Source: DATLLN01 sp963809205
GTDB lineage: Bacteria; Actinomycetota; Thermoleophilia; Gaiellales; JAICJC01
NCBI GenBank assembly: GCA_963809205.1
Contig: CAWEIS010000011.1
Coordinates: forward strand, 91,987 to 155,986
Length of the DNA: 64,000 bases
Direction of reading: 5' to 3'
Each line of letters opens with the position of its first letter. Positions within the stretch are counted from its first letter, which is position 1. Below, piece after piece: positions 45,510 to 54,248 of the stretch. The notes beneath the pieces are model-generated. The model was not told where the DNA came from. It did no database searches and saw only the letters and a list, made by a program, of their open reading frames with translations. A program made the translations under genes and the position numbers.

Positions 45510-46971
45510 GTGACCGAGACGGAAGTTCTGTACCGAGCGCTGATCGAGCGCATTCCGGCGGCGACGTACGTCGACGGTCCGGACGGCACGCCGGTCTACG
45601 TCAGCCCTCAGATCGAGGAGCTGTACGGCTGCTCGCGTGACGAGTGGATGCGCAACACCGGCGTCTGGCAGCAGCGGGTGCATCCCGAGGATCGCGCCCG
45701 CGTGCGGGCGGCCTGGCAGGAGGCGCTGCGGGAGGGCCGCGAGTTCAGCGACGAGTACCGGATCCTGATGCCCGACGGCGCGCAGCGCTGGGTGCAGGAG
45801 CATTCGACGCCGCTGCGCGACGACACCGGGCACGTCCGCGTCGTCCAGGGCGTGATCACCGATGTCACCGACCGCCATCGCGCCGAGGTCGCCGAGCGGC
45901 GTGCCGAGCAGGTGCTGCGGGAGATGCTCGACGCCATCCCGCTGGCGGCCGTGATCGAGGACATGGACGGCCACATGGTCTACTGCAACCAGCATCTGGC
46001 CGGCGTGCTCGGCCGGAGGCCGGAGGAGCTGCTCGGCCGGCACTGGCTGGACGCCGTTGCGCTCGAGTCCCGGCGCGACATGGAGCGCGGGTACTACGAG
46101 CTGCTCGGCCGCGGCGAGGTGATGACCACGTCGGAGGGGGTCGTGCCCAGCCTCGACCACGGCGAGCGCAGGTACGGCTGGTGGACGGCGCCGCTGCTGG
46201 ACGCCGATGGGCAGCCGTGGGGCGCCGCCAGCATCGGCCTCGACGTCACCGAGCACCGAGTCTCGGAGGAGGCGCTGCGCGAGAGCGAGACTCGCCGCCG
46301 CCGGGTGCTGGGCATGGTGCTGCGGGCCGAGGACGCCGAGCGCTCGCGGATCGCCGTCGAGCTGCACGACGACACCGTCCAGGTGCTGACGGCGACGCTG
46401 GTGTCGCTCGACCGGCTCGCGGCGATGGCCCGCCGCGAGCACGGGGAGGTCGACCCGGGCGAGGTCGAGCGCGTGCGGGAGATCGTGTACGAGGCGACGG
46501 AGCGCACCCGCCGGCTGATGTTCGAGCTGCGCCCACAGCTGCTCGAGGCGCAGGGGCTGCGGGTCGCCGTCGGCGCGCTGCTCGAGGAGGCCGCCGACGA
46601 GTCCGGGCTCGAGGTCTCGCTCGATGCGCCGGCCACGCGGTTCCCCGCCGCCGTCGAGGACATGGTGTACCGCGTGCGTGCAGAACGTTCGCAAGCACGC
46701 TGCTGCCCACCACGTCGTGGTGCGGCTGTTCGAGGCGGGCGGCGCCGTGCACGGCACGGTCGCCGACGATGGCCGCGGCTTCGACCTGCAGGGCGTCCGC
46801 GACCGGCCGCGGGCGTATCTCCACGTCGGGCTGGACGCGGTCACCGAGCGGCTGTGGCTGGCCGGCGGCGATTTCGCGGTCGACGCCGAGCCGGGGCGGG
46901 GCACCGAGGTGACGTTCGCCGTCCCGATCACACCCACGGAGGCGGGCTCGGGCTCCTACAGGTCGGCGTAG
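45510..46971 (+). CDS. PAS-PAS sensor histidine kinase, NarL-partner type (frame broken once)
   Basis: About 487 residues. PAS 1 is at about 10-130 (PAATYVDGPDGTPVYVSPQI ... ITDVTDRHRAE) and PAS 2 at about 145-265 (AVIEDMDGHMVYCNQHLAGV). The HisKA_3 dimerisation domain has the phospho-acceptor in RIAVELHDDTVQVLTAT. The ATPase domain has NVRKHAAAH (N box) and ADDGRGFDLQGV (G1), ending in GGDFAVDAEPGRGTEVTF (G2). One extra base near 46675 splits it between DMVYRV and the N box. No membrane helix, so it senses a cytoplasmic signal. A response regulator is not adjacent. TTGACA at 45467-45472 may be its -35. GTG 45510 or TTG 45507 start. Confidence 0.88.
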
Positions 46972-47843
46972 CGGCGCCCGCCGAAGGCGGCGGCCAGCTC
47001 GTCGTCGTGCCCGTCGGCCGTCGACGCGACGATCTCGATCGCCGTCTCCAGCTCGTCCGGGTCGAGGTCGTCGCCGAGCACAACATGCTCGAACCACGCC
47101 TCGCGGCGGCTGGGCAGGTACAGGAACGCGCCGAACGGGCTGGCCGAGGCCAGCTCCAGCAGGCGCAGCGCCAGCTCGTCGGACAGGTCGACGCCCGACA
47201 GCACGGGTGACGAGGCGCGCACGGCGGTCGAGTCGTCGAGCACCGGCAGCACGTCCACGAACACGCGGGCGCTGCCGAACGCGCCGTGGAAGCCCCAGTT
47301 CGGGTCGTGCTGAAACTCGCCGAACCGGTCGGTCAGGAAGCGCCGCACCCGGTCGGTGGTGATGCGGACGTGGTCGGCCGAATCGCGGAGCAGCGCGGCC
47401 GGCGTCTCCGGCGCCACCGGCACCGGTGTTGCCTTTTCGAGCAGCGCGCGCAGCCGGGGTGCGAACGAGATCGCCGTCCAGCCCACGGTCCAGACGGTGG
47501 ACTGCACCTCGACGGCCGCCATCGTGGTGCCGCCGAGGATCGCGTGCTCGGCCTGGATCGAGCGGCCGTCGTGGCTGACCCGGCCGATCACGGTGTTGGC
47601 GTTCTCGAGCACCAGCATGCGGGCGACCTCCGGCTGCAGGGCGACGTCGCGCACGCACTCGGCGAACACGTGCACGTACGGCCGGCCGTCGGCCAGCGCC
47701 AGCACGTCTGCGGTGACGACCGCCTCGCCCAGCCCCATCGTTCCCCGCCACGCGTGCCCGGCGGGATCGAGGCTGGTGAACGAGCGCGTCAGCGCCCGCC
47801 GCACGGCCGCCTGGTTGACCTCGATCTGGCGCTCGTCGACCAT
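46956..47843 (-). CDS. Tandem YbjN/secretion-chaperone-like protein
   Basis: 295 residues. Two alpha/beta domains of similar outline (about 1-130 and 150-290) resemble the YbjN / type III secretion chaperone-like fold: YVHVFAECVRDVALQPEVAR with LENANTVIGRVSHDG, then SGVDLSDELALRLLELA with SPFGAFLYLPSRREAWFEHV. Such domains bind peptides or proteins; the partner is unknown. ATG 47843 is chosen because a TAAACT box ends 7 bases upstream; 47861 is an alternative. Its end overlaps the histidine kinase by 16 bases on the opposite strand. Confidence 0.65.
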   Translation of the reverse strand: MVDERQIEVNQAAVRRALTRSFTSLDPAGHAWRGTMGLGEAVVTADVLALADGRPYVHVFAECVRDVALQPEVARMLVLENANTVIGRVSHDGRSIQAEHAILGGTTMAAVEVQSTVWTVGWTAISFAPRLRALLEKATPVPVAPETPAALLRDSADHVRITTDRVRRFLTDRFGEFQHDPNWGFHGAFGSARVFVDVLPVLDDSTAVRASSPVLSGVDLSDELALRLLELASASPFGAFLYLPSRREAWFEHVVLGDDLDPDELETAIEIVASTADGHDDELAAAFGGRRYADL

Positions 47844-47853
47844 CCGGCGGAGT

Positions 47854-49035
47854 TTAGACACCGCCCAGCGCGAAGGGCCGTGCGACCCGCCACGCCAGCC
47901 GGGGACCGGTGCGCAGGGTGGCCAGCAGGAACGGCAGCGACAGCAGGTCGCCGCGCAGCACCGGTGTGATGACCTCCGCCGGAAGCCGGCCGATCAGGTC
48001 GACCGCCCGGTCCCAGCCGTCGTCGTCAAGTCTGGCGACGTAGTGGTTCGCCCGCAGCGCGAGCGGCCACGCGCGCCCACGGCTGCGGCGGCCCGTGCGC
48101 TCCCAGCGAAGCAAGCGCTCACGCGGCACGACGCCGGGCCGCTCGAGCGCCCGGGCGGCGATCGGCGCGGCGCGCCAGGCCGCCTCGATCACGTGCCGGA
48201 TGCCCTCGCCCAGCAACGGGTTGGACTGTGCCGCCGAGTCGCCGACCACCATCAGCCCGTCTGCGGTCAACCGTCCCGGTGGCTCCGCGCTGGGGATCCT
48301 GCCGGTGTGCAGCTCCAGCGTGCGGGCGCCGCGCAGCGGCTCCGCCAGGGCGTCGGCCACCGGCTCGTACAGCGCCCGCGGGTTGTCGTCGACGTCGGGC
48401 TGGATCACGCCGACTCCGACCCGCACCCGCGTGCCGCCGCGGGGGAAGGCCCACGCGTAGCCTGCGGGGGCGACGCCGCCGACCAGGATCATCGCCTCGT
48501 GCTGGGGAAAGCCTGGAGCGGACAGCTCGCGCTCGTAGCCCACGCCGACCCGGTGGAAGCCGGGGTGGATCCCCGCCGTGCGGGCGAGCAACGACGGCGT
48601 CCCGGTGGCGTCCACGGCCAGCCGGCAGCCGACCTCGCGGCTGCCGTCGGGGCCGCGCAGCGTCAGCGTCCCGGTCCGCGGCATCCGCGCCAGCGTGCCC
48701 GTCTCGACCGTGGCGCCGGCTGCCCGGGCCCGCTCGGCCAGGTAGCGCCAGGTGCCGGTGACGTCCAGCGCGCAGCCCACCGGGCCGCCCCACTCGACGA
48801 CCGCCCGCGATCGCCGCGACCGAAAGGAGATGGTGGTGATCGGGTGCCACAGCCGGTCCGGCAGGCCCAGCCGCCGGAGGTCGTCGGGCCACGATCCGCC
48901 CGAGGTGCGCACCGGCTCGCCGATCCGGGCGTTACGCTCGCAGACGAGCACGTCGTAGCCCCGCTGTGCAAGCGGCTCTGCCAGCGCCAGGCCGGCGGGA
49001 CCGGCTCCGGCGATTACGACGTCTCGCCGTTCCAT
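47854..49035 (-). CDS. Geranylgeranyl-reductase-family flavoprotein
   Basis: 393 residues. FAD sites: VVIAGAGPAGLALAEPLAQR at the N-terminus, and GLMVVGDSAAQSNPLLGEGI, the second FAD motif, near residue 265. The middle domain with AFPRGGTRVRVGVGV is typical of geranylgeranyl/digeranylgeranylglycerophospholipid reductases and related hydroxylases. It may saturate isoprenoid chains such as the menaquinone tail; the substrate is not proven. ATG 49035 is 7 bases after a TAGCCT box that overlaps the -10 of the divergent phosphatase gene. Confidence 0.82.
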   Translation of the reverse strand: MERRDVVIAGAGPAGLALAEPLAQRGYDVLVCERNARIGEPVRTSGGSWPDDLRRLGLPDRLWHPITTISFRSRRSRAVVEWGGPVGCALDVTGTWRYLAERARAAGATVETGTLARMPRTGTLTLRGPDGSREVGCRLAVDATGTPSLLARTAGIHPGFHRVGVGYERELSAPGFPQHEAMILVGGVAPAGYAWAFPRGGTRVRVGVGVIQPDVDDNPRALYEPVADALAEPLRGARTLELHTGRIPSAEPPGRLTADGLMVVGDSAAQSNPLLGEGIRHVIEAAWRAAPIAARALERPGVVPRERLLRWERTGRRSRGRAWPLALRANHYVARLDDDGWDRAVDLIGRLPAEVITPVLRGDLLSLPFLLATLRTGPRLAWRVARPFALGGV

Positions 49036-49040
49036 CGCCC

Positions 49041-49047
49041 TAGGCTA
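49041..49047. promoter_or_regulatory. Almost fully overlapping divergent -10 boxes
   Basis: TAGGCTA reads TAGGCT on the plus strand (49041-49046) and TAGCCT on the minus strand (49047-49042). Each box ends 6 bases before its start codon (ATG 49053 and ATG 49035). Only 17 bases separate the two starts, so both promoters must use the same melted region. Confidence 0.6.
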
Positions 49048-49052
49048 CCGGC

Positions 49053-50132
49053 ATGTCCGATCCCCCCCGGACAGTCCGCCGCCTGCGCGTGGCGCTGGTC
49101 GGCGTGTCGATGCTGTGCGCCCTGCTGGTTCTGGTGACTGCGGCCGCGGTCGTCTACTGGCGGCTGTACCTCGAGCAGCCGACGCCCGGGCCGTTCGAGC
49201 GGCGACCCTACCTGGTGCGGCTGGGGCCGACGTCGGCTGAGCTGAAGTGGCGGATCGACGGGCCGATCGAGCTGCGGGCGGTGGGGCCGGACGGCGGATC
49301 GTTCACCGCGAGCGGCGGCCGCTTCGAGGGGCTGTCGCCCGGCGTGCGCTACGGCTGGACGGCGGCCGTGGACGGCCTGACCTGGGCGAGCGGCAGCTTC
49401 CGCACCGCGCCCGCCGATCCCGGCGCCGACGTCACGTTCGGGGTGATCGGGGACTTCGGATCGGGTACGAACCACGAGTGGGCGGTCGGCCGCGTGCTGA
49501 CCTCGATGCACCCGGACTTCGTCGCCGGCGCGGGCGACAACAGCTACCTGGTGGCGGCCGGGCCGCTGCTCGACCGCAACGTCTTCCGGCCGCTGGCGAA
49601 CGTGCTGTCGAACGCGCCGCTGTGGACGACGATGGGCGAGCACGATCTCTTCTGGCGGGGCGGCAAGGACGTGGCCGACGCGCTCGACATGCCCGGCGAG
49701 CGGGGCCGCTACGCGATGCGCTATGGCCCGGTGCAGCTGGTCGTGCTCGGGCTGGAGGCGGACAGCAGCGCGGTCGCCTTCGCCCACGGGGTGCTGGAGC
49801 GAACGACGGCGCCGGTGCGGTTCGTGCTCGTTCACCGCCCGGTGCAGCCGGGCAATCCGATCCTCGCCGTGCTCCGCCGCTACGACGTCTCGGCGATCCT
49901 GGCCGGCCACCTGCACCGCTACGAGCGCCGCGTGGTCGGCGGCGTGCTCGAGTTCACCGTCGGCACCGGCGGGGAGGGGCCGGGCAACCTCGAGTTCACC
50001 AAGGCCAGCCCGGACGCGTTGAAGTCGCTGCTCGACTACGGCGCGCTGCGGGTGGACGTGGCCGGCGGCAGGGCGCGCTCCTACGCGTTCATCGACGAGC
50101 GGGGCCGTGTGCTCGACCGGTTCGCACCGTGA
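49053..50132 (+). CDS. Purple acid phosphatase-like metallophosphoesterase, membrane-anchored
   Basis: 359 residues. An N-terminal anchor helix (VALVGVSMLCALLVLVTAAA) is followed by a fibronectin-like beta domain (RRPYLVRLGPTSAELKWRID), then the phosphoesterase core. Metal-site motifs are GDFGSG, AGDNSY, MGEHDLFW (GNHE type, with Glu in place of Asn), VLVHRP and AGHLHRYERR. The GEHD variant changes one metal ligand, so metal choice or activity may differ. The outside position suggests a role on extracellular phosphate esters. It heads a four-gene coupled operon; the next gene overlaps by GTGA. Confidence 0.87.
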   Translation: MSDPPRTVRRLRVALVGVSMLCALLVLVTAAAVVYWRLYLEQPTPGPFERRPYLVRLGPTSAELKWRIDGPIELRAVGPDGGSFTASGGRFEGLSPGVRYGWTAAVDGLTWASGSFRTAPADPGADVTFGVIGDFGSGTNHEWAVGRVLTSMHPDFVAGAGDNSYLVAAGPLLDRNVFRPLANVLSNAPLWTTMGEHDLFWRGGKDVADALDMPGERGRYAMRYGPVQLVVLGLEADSSAVAFAHGVLERTTAPVRFVLVHRPVQPGNPILAVLRRYDVSAILAGHLHRYERRVVGGVLEFTVGTGGEGPGNLEFTKASPDALKSLLDYGALRVDVAGGRARSYAFIDERGRVLDRFAP

Positions 50133-50440
50133 TCGCGTTGCGCATCGCTCTTGGGCTGCTCGCGGGCGTCGCGCTCGTCGCTCAGCTCCTGATCGGGCGG
50201 CCGGCGTCGCTGTCGGCTGCCTTCGCGTGCGGCCTGTTGATGTTCGTGGTCGCGGCGGGATCGATCGCCGCCGACGCGATCCCGCTGCGGGCGGTGGCCC
50301 TCGGCTGCTCCGTGGCCACGCTGGCGTGCGGCCTGCTGCTGGCGATCTCGGGGTTCCTGGCGACGCCGCCGATCGCCGTCGCGGCACTCGCGCTGGCGCT
50401 CCAGCCGGCCCCTGCCGTGGTGGCTAAGCTGCGCACATGA
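50129..50440 (+). CDS. Small membrane protein, unknown function
   Basis: 103 residues, three to four helices (IALRIALGLLAGVALVAQLL; AAFACGLLMFVVAAGSIAAD; VALGCSVATLACGLLLAISG; PPIAVAALALALQPAP). No family recognised. It starts at GTG 50129 within the phosphatase stop and its TGA overlaps the ATG of the coiled-coil gene, so all are coupled. Confidence 0.65.
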   Translation: MIALRIALGLLAGVALVAQLLIGRPASLSAAFACGLLMFVVAAGSIAADAIPLRAVALGCSVATLACGLLLAISGFLATPPIAVAALALALQPAPAVVAKLRT

Positions 50441-51162
50441 ACGCCCGGGAGCTTGACCGGACGCTCGAGCTGGCCGACGAGCTGGCCGAGCTGCGCGCGC
50501 GGCTCCATCGCGTCCGCCACCTCGAGGCGGAGCTCGACCGGGAGACCGAGATCGAGCGGCGGATGCCGGAGATCGTCGGGTCGGTGGCGCGCCGGCGTTC
50601 GGAGATCGAGGCAGTGGCCCGCACGCTCGAGCAGCAGTGGGTCGACCAGGAGCCGCTGGTCGCCATCTGGCAGCGCGCGGTCGACCTTGCCGAGCAGGCG
50701 GCGTACGCAGGCGCCGACGTCCGCCCCTACCGCGAGGACGCCGACGAGGCGCGGCGCAGGGTGGAGGCCGCGCGGCTGGAGACGCGCGAGCACCTCGACC
50801 GGCTGGCCCGCGAGCGGGAGTGCCTGGTCGACGTCGCGTTGGCGGCACCGATCGAGCTGCCGCTGGCGGGCGCGGTGCGCGACGACTCGCGGCCCGAGGC
50901 CGCCCGCCGGGAGGCGCTTGCGCTGGTCGACTATGCCCGGATGCTGGAGGCTGCGGCGGCCGAGGCCGCCGGCCATGCCGACGCGGTGATCGCAGGCATC
51001 CGCGGCGAGCTGGCGGAGCTGGGCGACGGGGCGGAGCTGGAATCGCGCATCGCGGCGCTCGAGGGGGAGCTGCCCGACGACGTCGAGCTGCCCGGCTCCG
51101 CGCCGCCGTCCGCCGCCATGCGGCTGCAGCGGGCCGGGATCGCCGCGCACCGCCCGGCGTGA
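50437..51162 (+). CDS. Coiled-coil protein, unknown function
   Basis: 241 residues, hydrophilic and almost entirely helical, with heptad-like Leu/Glu/Arg stretches: LELADELAELRARLHRVRHL, EIERRMPEIVGSVARRR, ADEARRRVEAARLETREHLD. No signal or membrane helix. It overlaps both neighbours (ATGA at 50437, GTGA at 51159). Probably a structural or scaffolding protein that works with the small membrane protein; this is inference from position. Confidence 0.6.
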   Translation: MNARELDRTLELADELAELRARLHRVRHLEAELDRETEIERRMPEIVGSVARRRSEIEAVARTLEQQWVDQEPLVAIWQRAVDLAEQAAYAGADVRPYREDADEARRRVEAARLETREHLDRLARERECLVDVALAAPIELPLAGAVRDDSRPEAARREALALVDYARMLEAAAAEAAGHADAVIAGIRGELAELGDGAELESRIAALEGELPDDVELPGSAPPSAAMRLQRAGIAAHRPA

Positions 51163-51938
51163 TCCGCGCGATCCGGGCGGGGTATCTGGCGCCGGCCGAG
51201 GCCCTGGCGCTGGACGAGGCGGTTGCGCGGGCCGGCGGCGAGCCGGCCCTTCTCCTGTGGAGCACCGACCCCGCCGTCATCGTCGGCCGCTTCCAGCGGA
51301 TCGACTGGGAGATCGACGCTGCCGCCTGCGCGGCCCGCGGCGTCCGCGTCTGGCGGCGGTTCACCGGCGGCGGCACGGTCTATCTGGACGGCGGCACGCT
51401 GTGCGCCGCGCTGGCCGTGCCGGCCGGCCATCCCGACGCGGCGCTCGCCATCCCCGACCTCTACGCGCCGCTGCTCGACGGGATCGCCGCCGCGCTCACC
51501 GGCGCGGGCGTCCCCGCCGAGCGGGATGAGCGCACCGTGCGCGTCGGCGGGCGCAAGGTCACCGGCATCGCCGCGCACCGTGGCCGTGCCGGCTCGATGG
51601 TGCACGGCACGGTGCTCATCCGCGCCGATCTGGACGCGCTGCGGGCGTGCGTGGCCGGCCGGCGGGGCGGCGATCTCGATGGCCTGCCCCGTCCATCGCC
51701 CAGTCGGCCCGACCACGTGGCCAACACGGCGGTCGACGACGTCGCCGATCGCCTGTGCGCGGCGCTGGGCGCCGAGCCCGGCGAGCTGACGGCGGCCGAG
51801 CGGGAGGCGGCGGCCGAGCTGTGCCGCACGCGCTACGGGGATCCGGGCTGGCACGCCGGCCCGTGGGCGGCGGTCACGCCGCCGGAGGTGGAGGAGCTGC
51901 TGGGCGGCGGACGCCGATCCGGCCGGGCGTCCGGCTGA
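51159..51938 (+). CDS. Lipoate-protein ligase-like (BPL/LPL family) protein
   Basis: 259 residues. The cofactor-binding motif GVRVWRRFTGGGTVYLDGG and the catalytic-type Lys in VGGRKVTGIAAHRGRAGSMV match LplA/LipB-like transferases. The C-terminal accessory domain is short. It would attach lipoyl or octanoyl groups to E2 or GcvH proteins. Fourth and last gene of the coupled operon starting at 49053. A related need for lipoate exists nearby (E1 alpha at 53114-54142), but the link is inference. Confidence 0.85.
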   Translation: MIRAIRAGYLAPAEALALDEAVARAGGEPALLLWSTDPAVIVGRFQRIDWEIDAAACAARGVRVWRRFTGGGTVYLDGGTLCAALAVPAGHPDAALAIPDLYAPLLDGIAAALTGAGVPAERDERTVRVGGRKVTGIAAHRGRAGSMVHGTVLIRADLDALRACVAGRRGGDLDGLPRPSPSRPDHVANTAVDDVADRLCAALGAEPGELTAAEREAAAELCRTRYGDPGWHAGPWAAVTPPEVEELLGGGRRSGRASG

Positions 51939-51962
51939 CCCCGTGCCCGGCCGAGGCGCCGC

Positions 51963-52118
51963 CTACAGGGCGGTGGCGGCGCTGGTGAGCAGCGTCGCGA
52001 CGGTACCGCTCATCACCGAGAGCGCCGTGATGATGCCCACGCTGATCACGGTCATCATCACCGCGTATTCAGCGGTTGTCTGGCCCGACTCGCCGGTGGC
52101 GGGGCGGATGTCGTACAT
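51963..52118 (-). CDS. Flp/Fap-type pilin, orphan
   Basis: 51 residues from ATG 52118 (AAGGAG site 4 bases upstream). It has the Flp pattern: a short basic-polar leader followed by TGESGQTTAEYAVMMTVISV with the conserved Glu/Tyr pair (A-E-Y), then the hydrophobic ITALSVMSGTVATLLTSAA. The prepilin cleavage site is probably just before ESGQTTAEY. No tad secretion genes are in the window, so its assembly machinery would have to be elsewhere. Confidence 0.8.
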   Translation of the reverse strand: MYDIRPATGESGQTTAEYAVMMTVISVGIITALSVMSGTVATLLTSAATAL

Positions 52119-52261
52119 GATGCTCCTTCGTCCTGCGCCCGGCGCAAAGGATGAAGACAGATGTAGCCTGGAGCCGGGCGCTCGGTATCTGGATCGTCCG
52201 CTTTGAACGCCCTGGATAGACCCCGTTCGGGGGAATGTGCAAATGAGGGAGGTCGGTGTCC

Positions 52262-52705
52262 ATGCCGCTCGGTTCGAAGGTCTTCCAGTACGAGACGGAG
52301 CTCGAATGGGTTGGCGGCCGGGAGTGCCGTGTGGGTGCGCCGGGACGGCCCGATCTGACGGTCACGCCGCCGGAGGATTTCCCCGGCGCGAGCGCCGTGC
52401 ACTGGAGCCCCGAGCACCTGTTCACCGCGTCGCTCCAGTCGTGCACCATGCTCTCGTTCCTGGCGCACTGCGCCCATAACGGCGTCGAGGTGGTGTCGTA
52501 CCAGTCGGAGGCGGCCGGTGAGCTCGCGCGGCGCGAAGAGGACCGGCGCTACGCCTTCCGGCGCGTCGCGATGATCGTCACCGCCACCGTCGCCGGCGGG
52601 CACGCGCAGCTGGCGCAGGGCCTGACGGCCAAGGCGGAGCGCGACTGCTTCATCTCGGCGTCGACCACGGCCACCATCGAGACCGCCTGGCGCATCAGCG
52701 AGTAG
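52262..52705 (+). CDS. OsmC-family protein
   Basis: 147 residues. The two conserved Cys of the peroxidase site are in FTASLQSCTMLSFLAHCAHN, and the N-terminal strand domain is intact. OsmC/Ohr-like proteins reduce organic hydroperoxides; this member's spacing (C-x-8-C) needs checking against Ohr, where the Cys are on separate segments. ATG 52262 has a GAGGGAGG site 9 bases upstream. Convergent with the 91-residue gene beyond a hairpin. Confidence 0.87.
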   Translation: MPLGSKVFQYETELEWVGGRECRVGAPGRPDLTVTPPEDFPGASAVHWSPEHLFTASLQSCTMLSFLAHCAHNGVEVVSYQSEAAGELARREEDRRYAFRRVAMIVTATVAGGHAQLAQGLTAKAERDCFISASTTATIETAWRISE

Positions 52706-52753
52706 GTGGTGCCGGGCTCGGTGCCGGGCACAGTGCCAGGGCCAACGTCCGCC

Positions 52754-52781
52754 GCGCGCGAATCGTCACGCTTTCGCGCGC
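52754..52781. terminator. Hairpin between convergent genes
   Basis: GCGCGCGAA-like stem: CGCGCGAA (52755-52762) and TTCGCGCG (52773-52780) with a 10-base loop and a closing G-C pair. It lies between osmC and the convergent gene ending at 52822. There is no U tract. Confidence 0.4.
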
Positions 52782-52821
52782 CGGTCGACGGAATCGTGAC
52801 AGCGGCGCCGGAGCTCGTCTG

Positions 52822-53097
52822 CTAGGCGAGGCCCTCGCGCGCCTCGCGCACGAGGGTGACGGCCTCCGGGAAGATCAGCCGGATCGCATCGCGCACCTGG
52901 GTCGCCTGGGCGTCGGCCGTGCCGGACAGCTCCATCCGGCCGATCGCGGCCACCGTGATGCCCACGGCGAGGTTGATCGCCTGGTCTGCGAAGGCCACGC
53001 GCTGGCTCTGCTGCGCCTGCTCCATGAAGCCGGCCAGCTGCCGCTGGATCTCCTCGGGGTCGCCCCCGCCGAACATGCCAAAGGGGAATTCGCTCAT
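52822..53097 (-). CDS. Small helical protein, unknown function
   Basis: 91 residues from ATG 53097. The first part is Gly/Phe-rich (MSEFPFGMFGGGDPEEIQRQ), followed by amphipathic helices (FMEQAQQSQRVAFADQAINL, VRDAIRLIFPEAVTLVREAR). The opening MSEFPFGMFGGGDPE resembles short actinobacterial proteins annotated as hypothetical. It ends the strand run after the E1 alpha gene (16 bases apart) and may be co-transcribed with it. Confidence 0.6.
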   Translation of the reverse strand: MSEFPFGMFGGGDPEEIQRQLAGFMEQAQQSQRVAFADQAINLAVGITVAAIGRMELSGTADAQATQVRDAIRLIFPEAVTLVREAREGLA

Positions 53098-53113
53098 GGC
53101 CGGAGGGTAGTCG

Positions 53114-54142
53114 CTAGTCGGCGTAGACGCCTTGGAGCAGGGTTGACGGGTCGGGGAGCGGGCTGGCCTCGGCCGCCAGCACCGCCGCCTCGATCGTCTG
53201 CGCCACCGCGGCGGCAATCTGCTGCTCCTCGTACTCCGTCAGCTCCTGGTTGACGGTCAGCCACGAGCGGAAGCGGTCGACCGGATCGCGGGCCAGGAAC
53301 TCGTCGTACAGCTCGCGGGGCACGTACGACGCGTCGTCGTGGATGGCATGGCCCTCCATCCGCAGGGTGATCAGCTCGAGCACGGTCGGGCCGCCCCCTG
53401 CGCGCGCCTTCTCGACCGCACGGCTGACCTCGCGGTAGACGGTGAGGACGTCGGTGCCGTCGACGACGATGCCCTCGAAGCCGTACGCCGGGCCGCGGTC
53501 GGCCAGATGGGTCGACGCGAACGACAACTGGTTCGGCGTCGAGTACGCGTACTGGTTGTTGTCGATGATGTAGACGATGGGCAGGCGGCGGACGCCGGCC
53601 AGGTTCATCGCCTCATGCATGTCGCCGCGCGCGGCCGCGCCGTCGCCGCACCAGCCGAGCGCCACCCGTGGCTCGCCGCGCAGCTGGAACGCCAGCGCCA
53701 TGCCGGTGATCACGGGGATCATCGCCGGCAGGTGGCTGACGCCGGCCAGCAGGCCGCGACCGGGGGACAGGTCGTTGGTGCGCAGGTTCGAGTCGCGGCC
53801 ACCGGTCGCCCCGTCGGAGCGGCCCATGAACTGGCAAAAGATCGCGGCCAGGTCGACGCCGCGGGTGACGTGCACACCCATGTTGCGGTGCAGCGGCGAG
53901 GCAACGTCATGCTCGCCCATCGCGCTCGCGGCGCCCACCGAGGCGGCCTCGTTGCCACGGCCGGTGTAGTAGCTGCCGGGCAGTTTGCCGGCCTTGAACA
54001 GCAGGTTGCCGCGCTCCTCGATGCCGCGGGTCAGCAGCATGTTGCGGAACATCGCCAGCAGCCGCTCGCGGTCGAGCCCCAGGGCGAGGGCGTCGTCGGC
54101 CGAGATCAGCGGGTCGGCCTGGCGGATCATGGAGCTTGACAT
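53114..54142 (-). CDS. Dehydrogenase E1 component alpha subunit (2-oxo acid dehydrogenase family)
   Basis: 342 residues. TPP/Mg2+ motif: LGWCGDGAAARGDMHEAMNL with the NN pair in IVYIIDNNQYAYSTP. The phosphorylation-loop region is RMEGHAIHDDASYVP, and YYTGRGNEAASVGAASAMG marks the E1 alpha fold. It would act with an E1 beta subunit to decarboxylate pyruvate or branched-chain oxo acids. No E1 beta, E2 or E3 gene lies next to it; a lipoate-ligase-like gene is about 1.2 kb away. ATG 54142 gives the conserved start; longer extension to 54214 lies in the repeat region. Confidence 0.9.
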   Translation of the reverse strand: MSSSMIRQADPLISADDALALGLDRERLLAMFRNMLLTRGIEERGNLLFKAGKLPGSYYTGRGNEAASVGAASAMGEHDVASPLHRNMGVHVTRGVDLAAIFCQFMGRSDGATGGRDSNLRTNDLSPGRGLLAGVSHLPAMIPVITGMALAFQLRGEPRVALGWCGDGAAARGDMHEAMNLAGVRRLPIVYIIDNNQYAYSTPNQLSFASTHLADRGPAYGFEGIVVDGTDVLTVYREVSRAVEKARAGGGPTVLELITLRMEGHAIHDDASYVPRELYDEFLARDPVDRFRSWLTVNQELTEYEEQQIAAAVAQTIEAAVLAAEASPLPDPSTLLQGVYAD

Positions 54143-54183
54143 CGGAGGGGCAGGATACCTGCCCGGTCGGCTTGGACGATCAC

Positions 54184-54248
54184 GCAACAACGGGGTCAGA
54201 CCCCTTTGTTGCACGAGGCAACAACGAGGGTCAGACCCCCCGTTCTTA
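54184..54248. repeat. Two tandem copies of the GGGGTCAGACCCC-type palindrome
   Basis: Copy 1 at 54184-54212 reads GCAACAA-C-GGGGTC-A-GACCCC-T-TTGTTGC, a stem with one mismatch. Copy 2 follows at 54218-54248 with GCAACAACGAGGGTC and a degenerate right arm. The ArsR stop codon lies at the edge (54246-54248). The same core occurs at 36.4 kb and 60.0 kb. Confidence 0.65.
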
